NCBI RefSeq assembly: GCF_902459465.1
Contig: NC_047067.1
Coordinates: forward strand, 13,590,840-13,654,839
DNA: 64,000 nt
Direction of reading: 5' to 3'
Source: Asterias rubens
Taxonomy: Eukaryota; Echinodermata; Asteroidea; Forcipulatida; Asteriidae
The position numbers and the translations under genes were made by a program. Shown here piece after piece: positions 59,301 through 64,000 of this stretch; the first letter of the stretch is position 1, and each line of letters starts with the position of its first letter. A model generated the notes under the pieces. The model was not told the origin of the DNA and searched no databases. It was given only the letters and a program-made list of their open reading frames with translations.

Positions 59301-62300
59301 GAAAAAAATTCATTCATTTAAAAAGATTTAGCCTTTTTTGAGGTTTGGCAGACACTATATGAGTGCGCTGTTTGGTTTGGGTGTATACAGACAAATTTAC
59401 CCAAACCCAATAGTGTCAAAATGGCTTATTGTTCAGAGCTATTCTAATTTCTCACCCAAAGTAAGCCCCATATCTTACCAATGCTGTACAAGGCCCCTAC
59501 CTTACCAATTTCTGTTTGTTTGTTTGTTTGTTTGTTTGTTTGCTTGTTTGTTTGTTGTTTGGTTGTTTGTTTGTTTGTTTGTGTGTTGTTTGAATGATCT
59601 TCCCGCAAAGGGAACTTGGCAAACTCCCACAAAGGGATATTAACACCAAGCTGGCAAAAACTAATCTCTCTCATACAAACTTTGGCTTAACGTCTATGAT
59701 TCTGAATTACACAAATCAAGAAATTGTGATTCAGTATAAACTAGACGGCAATACTTATTCCAGTCATTGTGAAATCAGTGGTTAGCTTGGTAGGATTCAA
59801 ATCCACAACCTTGTGATTGCAAATCCTGAGGTCTAACCACTGGACCGCGAGCCCCCTTTCAAACCAGTGTTGTGCAAATCCTTACAAGCCTTTCAAATCT
59901 GTACAGGGTTCTGCAGCGTCTTTCAAGATTTACTAGGATTAATCCTATATCTCGATTTGGGACAAGTAACTTGTCTTAACTTAGGATGGGTTCAATACGT
60001 CTTGACGTCTATGGATACAAAACTTAAATCGTCTTCAGATTAATCTTATGTTAGGAACAATTTGGTGAAATCAACATCTGATCCAAGCCCTCACCTTTGT
60101 TTCTCCTTGGTAAAATGCTCCTGCAGTTTATGTAATTCTACTTCGTGTTCCCCCTTCACACGAGACAGCATATTACGAACCTCAGCTGAAGCCCCAGATG
60201 GTGGGGCGACATCCTTGGCTGGAGGTGCATGTACATTAGACAAGGCTGTAGATTGCTGCTTCATATTGGCAATCAACTCCTCCATCTTTGTCTCCTGAAA
60301 TGATCAAATCAAACGCTAATTTTTAAACAGGTCACAGATTTATTCAAAAAGAAATCAAAAATGAGAGTTCCTTCCTGAGGAAATTAATTTGTAAACCCAA
60401 GATCCCGTTTTTGTATTATTAAACAAAAAAAGCTCATCAGATACCAATGTAATGAGGCAGCATGAGTGAAGCTCTGTTAGAGAGCCACTGGGGGCTGCCG
60501 CTCCAATCCCCAGGGACCCAACTTTGGCTTCTCTTGCTCATGAGTCAGATATTAACGAGAGAGGAATATCAAATTCAGGGCCCACTGCCTAAAGGTAAGC
60601 ACATTTTTGTGCTTACTGTAGCAGAAAAATTTGCTAAGATGCAAGCGTATTTCACAGGGTAGCAGAAAAATTGGGCGGCCATATTGCGCGTTTAATATGG
60701 ATTTGCATTGCGACGTCATTTATATTTGTGCAGTAAGCACCGAAATGTGAGCATGCCTTTTCGTGTGCTTACGGTTAGCGGCACTATGAAATGGAAGTCG
60801 CACAGTAAGCACAAAATCGGCTGCTATGCAGCGCTATGAAATTGGGCCCGGGCAAGAGAGCCCTAGGGCTGTATCTGAATAGGGGGCTACAGCCACGGCT
60901 ATGACTATTGCTTGCTAAGGATGTCATTGTTTAACGAGAAGACAAATCATTCAAGAAAACAATTGCCAAAGAAGGACTTACACAACCAACAAAACTAACA
61001 TTGCACACAGGCCTACTTTTGTCTGAGACAATATTCTTTTGTAATATGCACTTTTTCATCAAGAGTGAAAATGTGTTCATTTTCAAATGACTTAAAGGAA
61101 CACGTTGCCTTGGATCGGTCGAGTTAGTTTTTGAAAAGCGTTTGGAACCGTTTGTTATAAAATGCATATGATTAGAAAGATATTTTAAAAGTAGCATATA
61201 ATGATCCACACAAGTACCACTTGAAATTGCGTGGTTTTCCTTTAACCTCGTCGACAAACATAGTCGGCCATTTATGGAAGTCAAATTTTTTACTCCCATA
61301 AAAGGCCGACTACGTTTGTCGACGAGGTAAAAGGAAAACTACGCAATGTCGAGGCCAATGTGTGATTGGATCATTGTATTATAATTTTAAAACATCTTTC
61401 TACCCATATGCATTTTATAACAAAAAATTACAAACGCTTTTTAAAGACCAACTCGACCGAGTCAAGGCAACGTGTTCCTTTAATACTAATATTGAATGGC
61501 TACAAACCTGCAGATGAATTGTCTCCTCTTTCACTTTGACAAGATCCTTCAGACGAGTGATGTTTTTATCCATACCCTCCACCTGTAGAAAAGGACACAA
61601 ATTACGATTTCATGATTTCACAAATGTCAGAAATTACTGTTTAGCGATCTCATTATCTTATTTCCTGGTTCATGACGCGACTCAACTTTACAGGTCGGGT
61701 CATGGGTGGTTTTTGTCAATGTAATACTGATTTGTAGGCAAACATAATAAAGAAAGATGCATTTATAAGTGAAAGTTTCAGCTGAAGACAGTGTTTACTT
61801 GCTAAGACATTTCTGGCCGCAGCATTCGCAAGAAAACCAACACTAAGAAATCTGATAACTGATTTGTGCAATATGGTACCGCAATAAAGAGCCATGGCCC
61901 ATAAAACCTGGTAGCACTGTTTTCCTGCAGATGAGTAGTGTAATTAAATAACAAGTCTGTGAAAATTTTGACTCAATTAGTCGTCAAAGTTGCAAGAGAA
62001 TAATGAAAGAAAAACACCCTTGTGCACAAATTGTATGTGCTTTCAGACTGCCTAATAAAATGCTTCATGTGGCCTAAAGTCTGTTAATATTTGAGTGAGA
62101 AATTACTCTTTCTAAAAAACTACTTACTTCAGAGGGAGCCGTTTCTCTCAATATTTAAAACTATCAAAAGCTCTCCATTGCTCACTACCAAGTGAGGTTT
62201 TATGCTAACAATTATTACAAGTAATTACCAATAGTGTCCAGTGCCTTTAAGGGAACATTGTTATATCAAAGAACTCTCTCTTGTTCTCTGTTATTATTAT

Positions 62301-62437
62301 CGTGATTAGTCTAACCTCTTGCTTGTATTCTTTAATCCGTTGTTGATATTGATCTCTCATGGAAGTCTGCTGTGACTGCTTAGCCTCGCTCTGAAATTGT
62401 GTAAGGTCCAACTGATGGGCGTGCTCCTCCAGTTGCT
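44252..62437 (-). CDS. Long coiled-coil protein, 3' 18 exons, unidentified
   Basis: Eighteen exons on the minus strand join in one frame for 631 residues to the stop; the 5' part lies beyond the window. In coding order: 62316-62437, 61508-61582, 60095-60294, 58798-58931, 58087-58142, 57181-57235, 56591-56637, 55427-55549, 54843-54899, 53290-53372, 51960-52092, 50780-50902, 49900-50002, 48898-48992, 47773-47849, 46243-46447, 45283-45374, 44252-44369. Visible residues 1-490 are almost entirely heptad-rich, Gln/Glu/Lys-rich helix, broken by a Pro/Ala hinge (HAPPAKDVAPPSGAS, about 86-100) and short Leu-rich segments. Residues 494-562 lose the heptad pattern and form a basic, probably folded region (FRRQRKNKAHPILGPQGIRM). 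The tail is Pro/Ser-rich. I see no catalytic motif. A centrosomal, ciliary or cytoskeletal role is only a guess from composition. Interrupted frame and intron phases are consistent throughout, so it is not a pseudogene. Confidence 0.85.
45283..45374 (-). CDS. Coiled-coil gene exon
   Basis: Acceptor ATTTACAG, donor GA|GTGAGT. Encodes MPSNMQGGADLVTVPKILEM and DIDSRRKTAK. Confidence 0.82.
45488..45863 (-). mobile_element. Family A element
   Basis: TTAAAGGCACTGGACACTAT at the left and GAGGTGTCCAGTGCCTTTGA at the right. Reverse orientation relative to 29269-29659. The right TTAA has mutated to TTGA. Confidence 0.75.
46243..46447 (-). CDS. Coiled-coil gene exon: basic, non-coil region
   Basis: Acceptor TTGTTCCAG, donor AAG|GTTTGT. 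Encodes FDAVGQETGLTLARPVEKVA, VFRRQRKNKAHPILGPQGIR and SVTLIGDHGPFWK. The longest non-heptad stretch in the protein and the best query for finding the family. Confidence 0.87.
46707..47084 (+). mobile_element. TTAA-bounded element, family B, complete
   Basis: TTAA then AGCCATTGGACCCTTTCGGT; right end ACCGAAAGTGTCCAATGGCT then TTAA. About 380 bp. Interior has CCGTGTCATGACATGTGTTT and a near-palindromic TTCTCGCTATCGAGAA. It interrupts a family-E element (46657 to 47179). Confidence 0.8.
47773..47849 (-). CDS. Coiled-coil gene exon, last heptads
   Basis: Acceptor CTTCCACAG, donor AT|GTAAGT. Encodes NVNKWQEQREALKQERTNLY and EQMLA. Confidence 0.86.
48898..48992 (-). CDS. Coiled-coil gene exon
   Basis: Acceptor CTTATATAG, donor GAG|GTAAGT. 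Encodes ELISKIDDTLTVEHDKKLQG and FFARMETRMTE. Confidence 0.84.
49261..49445 (+). mobile_element. Family A element, right half missing
   Basis: Starts TAAAGGCACTGGACACCTTT and continues through AATAACAAACCTGTGCAAAT; breaks off near 49445 without the second terminal repeat. Confidence 0.55.
49650..49888. mobile_element. Family D element beside a 5' splice site
   Basis: GGCCCAATTTCATAGAGCTG at the left and GCTCTATGAAATTGGGCCCA at the right. Its high end is 11 bp from the exon ending at 49900, just past the GTAATA donor. Confidence 0.7.
49900..50002 (-). CDS. Coiled-coil gene exon
   Basis: Acceptor TTGTTTAG, donor G|GTAATA. Encodes ITVDIITQTMEVPEMRLRHM and FERYITFRRLQEQK. A family-D element begins only 11 bp into the following intron. 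Confidence 0.85.
50051..50241. repeat. Degenerate tandem repeat, about 40-bp unit
   Basis: TTAAAGACTGGTGACCATAA and CCACTATATTAAGAT recur four to five times, with one internal insertion (GGTGACACTGGTGACC). Confidence 0.8.
50780..50902 (-). CDS. Coiled-coil gene exon
   Basis: Acceptor TTCTTTCCAG, donor ACG|GTAAGG. Encodes RVEKAPPDISQLRLKVSDQL and SVLESALKENKISLELHT. Confidence 0.86.
50990..51410 (+). mobile_element. Family A element carrying a 100-bp perfect palindrome
   Basis: Ends TTAAAGACACTGGACACTGT and AATAGTGTCCACTGCCTTTAA. At 51044-51143 the usual single module is present as an exact head-to-head inverted pair, making this copy longer than its relatives. Confidence 0.85.
51044..51143. 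repeat. 100-bp perfect palindrome
   Basis: Two exact 50-bp arms with no spacer; the left arm begins CTCTCGACCAATTGAGCTCA and the centre is TGCATATATGCA. Confidence 0.92.
51622..51939 (-). mobile_element. Family A element beside a 5' splice site
   Basis: TTAAAGGCACTGGATACTAT at the left, CAATAGTGTCCAGTGTCTTTAA-type right end with TTAA at 51936-51939. The neighbouring exon starts at 51960. Confidence 0.75.
51960..52092 (-). CDS. Coiled-coil gene exon
   Basis: Acceptor TTTATTTAG, donor AAG|GTAAGT. Encodes EQAFREEMKKRDTKLRFMRG and SMAEQARQQQTLVTQLKMDM. A family-A element ends 20 bp into the following intron. Confidence 0.87.
52158..52310. mobile_element. Fold-back element, about 150 bp
   Basis: Left AAGGGAATAAAAGGGTAG and CGAGTTCTTAAACG; right arm ends CTCTTTTATTCCCATTCATA. 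Inner arms CAGGGTC and GACCCTG surround a short GTTGCCGTGTGCATGGCAAA loop. Confidence 0.7.
52877..53252 (-). mobile_element. TTAA-bounded element, family B
   Basis: TTAA then AGCCATTGGACCCTTTCGGT; right end CCGAAAGTGTCCAATGGCT then TTAA. Opposite orientation to 46707-47084. Ends 37 bp from the exon at 53290. Confidence 0.8.
53290..53372 (-). CDS. Coiled-coil gene exon
   Basis: Acceptor TTGTCTTCAG, donor TT|GTAAGT. Encodes DEKYKALLDRHKALILHSSS and LNREMKS. A family-B element ends 37 bp into the following intron. Confidence 0.85.
54294..54507. mobile_element. Fold-back element with GCGC-rich centre
   Basis: CCTTCCCGTGAAATATG at the left and CATATTTCACGGGAAGG at the right are exact complements; the inner TTTGGTTGGCAAA/TTTGCCAACCAA pair and a central GCAATTGC follow. 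It is flanked by two diverged direct copies of a GCATCACAGAGCATCTAAAA segment (54012 and 54539). Confidence 0.75.
54843..54899 (-). CDS. Coiled-coil gene exon
   Basis: Acceptor TTAATCAAG, donor AAC|GTAAGT. Encodes AQELLHATEVMLSETRRIN. Phase 0 both ends. Confidence 0.82.
55427..55549 (-). CDS. Coiled-coil gene exon
   Basis: Acceptor TTCTTTGAAG, donor AAG|GTAGGA. Encodes RLELKEALMPRQRTLTPLVE and VDQEVEKLTKEIGYLTEKLE. Phase 0 both ends. Confidence 0.85.
55630..55870. repeat. Degenerate tandem repeat in coiled-coil gene intron
   Basis: AAATTTGAAGTTCCTAGGTG-like words recur about every 25-30 bp with much divergence; an old minisatellite. Confidence 0.6.
55912..56571. mobile_element. Fold-back element, 660 bp
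   Basis: Left TAAACTGCTCACACAAAGTT and right TTTTTGTGAGCAGTTTA are complements. Pairing extends inward more than 200 bp (CAATGCAAAGCTGAAGTG and complement, GAGGCAAAGTTGCAA and complement). The spacer is about 220 bp. No coding potential. It almost fills the intron between two coiled-coil exons. Confidence 0.75.
56591..56637 (-). CDS. Coiled-coil gene exon, 47 bp
   Basis: Acceptor ATATTACAG, donor AAG|GTAAAT. Encodes LVSLEIKIAQALMNK. Short, but phases on both sides require it. Confidence 0.8.
57181..57235 (-). CDS. Coiled-coil gene exon
   Basis: Acceptor GTTTGCAG, donor G|GTAAGC. Encodes KPTDVKMILGQMAGNAVE, which interrupts the heptads with Gly and Pro. Confidence 0.82.
57378..57765 (+). mobile_element. 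TTAA-bounded element, family A
   Basis: TTAAAGGCAGTGGACACTAT and AATAGTGTCCACTGCCTTTAA ends, both TTAA intact. One of the best-preserved copies. Confidence 0.82.
58087..58142 (-). CDS. Coiled-coil gene exon
   Basis: Acceptor TTTTACAG, donor GAG|GTAAGC. Encodes LLDTAHEVRQLHNISIEE, with the first Gly split from the previous exon. Confidence 0.85.
58293..58665 (-). mobile_element. TTAA-bounded element, family B
   Basis: TTAA then AGCCATTATACACTTTCGGC; right end CCGAAAGTGTCCAATGGCT then TTAA. Contains TTCTCGTTGTCGAGAA and ATGTCATGACACGGCGAAAC. Confidence 0.78.
58798..58931 (-). CDS. Coiled-coil gene exon
   Basis: Acceptor ATCTTACAAG (suboptimal but phase-correct), donor G|GTAATG. Encodes SDATMRKQENEMRIQLANIL and LKESNRLLRAVNRFKDGLAA. 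Confidence 0.85.
59509..59590. repeat. TTTG microsatellite
   Basis: About 20 TTTG units with single-base interruptions (one CTTG, several TTG). In a coiled-coil gene intron. Confidence 0.9.
60095..60294 (-). CDS. Coiled-coil gene exon with Pro/Ala hinge
   Basis: Acceptor CATTTCAG, donor AG|GTGAGG. Encodes ETKMEELIANMKQQ, hinge HAPPAKDVAPPSGASAE, then NMLSRVKGEHEVELHKLQEH. Confidence 0.88.
60577..60850. mobile_element. Family D-like element
   Basis: Starts near CAGGGCCCACTGCCTAAAGG and ends GCGCTATGAAATTGGGCCCG; contains repeated GTAAGCAC words. The left end is diverged. Confidence 0.5.
61092..61482. mobile_element. TTAA-bounded palindromic element, family C
   Basis: TTAA then AGGAACACGTTGCCTTGGAT; right GGCAACGTGTTCCTTTAA. 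The centre is a fold-back of TCGTCGACAAACATAGTCGG. Ends 26 bp from the exon at 61508. Confidence 0.8.
61508..61582 (-). CDS. Coiled-coil gene exon
   Basis: Acceptor TTTTCTACAG, donor CAG|GTTTGT. 25 codons: VEGMDKNITRLKDLVKVKEE and TIHLQ. Phase 0 at both ends. A family-C element ends 26 bp into the following intron. Confidence 0.85.
61945..62250 (+). mobile_element. Family A element, left end missing
   Basis: Contains AATAACAAGTCTGTGAAAAT and ends ACCAATAGTGTCCAGTGCCT then TTAA at 62247-62250. Confidence 0.6.
62316..62437 (-). CDS. Coiled-coil gene exon (first visible)
   Basis: Acceptor CCCACAG, donor GAG|GTTAGA. Encodes QLEEHAHQLDLTQFQSEAKQ and QYQQRIKEYKQE. The partial first codon shows that another exon lies upstream; I do not see it in the last 1.5 kb. 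Confidence 0.85.
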
Positions 62438-63205
62438 CTGTGGGAAGGTAGAGAGTCAAATGTGAAAGGGTTTTGATACCTTTTGTAGATCAAGTTTTTG
62501 GCAACAACATGAATCTCTACTCACTGTGAATGAAGATGTTTGGTACAACTTACCTGGAAAAGTTTCAGCTTCATAAGTGTTTGAGACAAAAGTGAAAATC
62601 ACAGAGCAATGTTTTTGATAGAGTCGCGTAAATTATTTTTGTGCATTGTTATACTCATTTCTGAAAAACTACAGCACCTCAGCAAGTGATATTTTAAAGG
62701 AAGCTTTCTACAATCATTATCTTCAAACCGCGTATGTTTAATGTAAATCTGTAGACTTTGTGTTTTGAGTCACATTAAAATTAGCCAAACCCTTTAAGGA
62801 CCAGCTCGAATTAAAACGGCAGCTGCGTTTCACCAATAAGGAAAATGAGTTTCACAAATAAGGAAATTTATAATGTTCGTAACAATAATGGACATTTGTA
62901 GTGTGCAAGGTCTATCAGAAAGTCTCTCCTGGCGCATAGAAAAGAACTCTGCTAATGACGATACTGAAAGCCAAGACAAAACAAGTTAGCTTTGACGTTG
63001 GAGAGAGTGTCTTCTTGTCTTAGGTTCAGTGGAAGAGCATTCCAAAGAGCTGGCCCAGCATGTGAAAAGATGGTCTCCCCAAGTGTGTGCAGAATAAGGG
63101 GTTAATGAGGAGCATATTAGAAAAAAAGAAAACAAATCAAATGAGAGTAAATGTGTTTGAATTTGTAACAAAACAAACATTTGAATACCCTTTTAAAGAC
63201 ACAGC

Positions 63206-63371
63206 TGTCGATTTCACAAAACTCTTCTTAACTTAAGACTTATCTTAGGACTTAGAACGAGTCCCAACCTTGCACTGTAGCATGCAGACCTTAAGATTAA
63301 TCCTAAGTTAAGACGAGTTACTCGTCCTAACTCGAGATAAGACGAGTCCTAACTCTTTGTGAAATCGACGG
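63206..63371. mobile_element. Family E element abutting a family A element
   Basis: GCTGTCGATTTCACAAAACT at the left, AACTCTTTGTGAAATCGACGG at the right. It is followed at once by a family-A body (63371-63747) whose terminal TTAAAGGCA is gone, so one insertion disrupted the other. Confidence 0.65.
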
Positions 63372-63747
63372 CTGGACACTATTGGTAATTGTCAAAGACC
63401 GATCTTCCCACTTGTTGTATCTCAACCTATGCATAAAATTACAAGACTGTGAAAATTTGAGCTCGATTGGTTGTCGGAGTTGCGAGATAACTATGAAAGG
63501 AAAAAACACCCTTGTCACACGAAGTTGTGTGCTTTCAGATGCTTGACTTCGAGACCTCAAATTCTAAACGAGGTCTCGAAATCAAATTCGTGGAAAATTA
63601 CTCCTTTCTCGAAATCTATGTCACTTCAGAGGGAGCCATTTCTCACAATGTTTTATACCATGAACCTCTCCCAATTACTTGTTACGAAGTGAGGTTTTAT
63701 GCTGATAATTATTTTGAGTAATCACCAATAATGTCCACTGCCTTTAA
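63371..63747 (+). mobile_element. Family A element, left end truncated
   Basis: Begins CTGGACACTATTGGTAATTG without the outer bases; right end AATAATGTCCACTGCCTTTAA intact. Confidence 0.72.
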
Positions 63748-64000
63748 GAACTATGCAGATTTTTGGGGGGAGAATCCTTTCTTTTATCAGAAGTTACTCA
63801 GAAATCTAAGGAATACTCAGGAATACTCAGATAGCTAAATTTGAAAATCTGATGTTCTATGCTTGAATTGCGAATCAGCATGAAAATTAGGTTGTTTAAC
63901 CCAAAACAACCCAGTGTAAATAATCCTTTGTATTTTGTTCCAACCTCATTATATTTGTTCAAAACACTGTAGCACTCACGTCTCTACACCAATCTGTAAT

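Noticed and set aside
59509..59590. Coding Lys/Gln/Thr repeat on the minus strand
   Set aside because: It is the TTTG microsatellite read in frame.
63967..63990. Upstream exon of the coiled-coil gene at the window edge
   Set aside because: A GTGAGT donor-like word is present on the minus strand, but in the phase needed the preceding codons contain TAG; I cannot support an exon.

Overview
The window is animal nuclear DNA from an intron-rich, AT-rich genome with many short inverted-repeat elements. Nothing bacterial or viral is visible. Three protein-coding genes could be assembled exon by exon, and in each the splice phases close without a gap. An echinoderm (a sea star is plausible) is my inference from gene content, intron sizes and repeat style; I could not test it.

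Layout. Positions 1-8814 hold no exon I can support: AT-rich sequence, one 169-bp tandem array and several fold-back repeats. From 8815 to 32705 on the plus strand runs an Elk-class (KCNH3/4/8-like) voltage-gated potassium channel gene. Sixteen exons encode 1011 residues from the PAS domain to the stop; only the short first coding exon (the N-terminal PAS cap) is missing. Its introns carry a 20-bp minisatellite of about 1.5 kb, a 5.2-kb inverted-repeat element bounded by TTAA, and many smaller elements. Positions 32706-38928 are AT-rich 3' flank or 3' UTR and intergenic sequence. From 38929 to 43432 on the plus strand lies a complete five-exon prenylcysteine oxidase gene (PCYOX1-like, 519 residues, signal peptide, FAD-binding motif). 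From 44252 to 62437 on the minus strand are the last 18 exons (631 residues to the stop) of a long coiled-coil protein I cannot name; its 5' part lies beyond the right edge. It converges tail-to-tail with the oxidase gene.

The genes do not look like one pathway: a membrane channel, a prenylcysteine-degrading flavoenzyme and a coiled-coil structural protein. What unifies the window is its repeats. At least three short inverted-repeat families (A, B, C) end in TTAA, and families A and B share an internal module although their ends differ. Several elements stop 11-40 bp from 5' splice sites. tRNA-derived SINE-like fragments, nested insertions, and near-perfect palindromes of 26, 77, 100 and about 150 bp are also present.

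Coordinates of exon edges come from reading splice consensus by eye and checking phase, and could be off by one or a few bases where noted.
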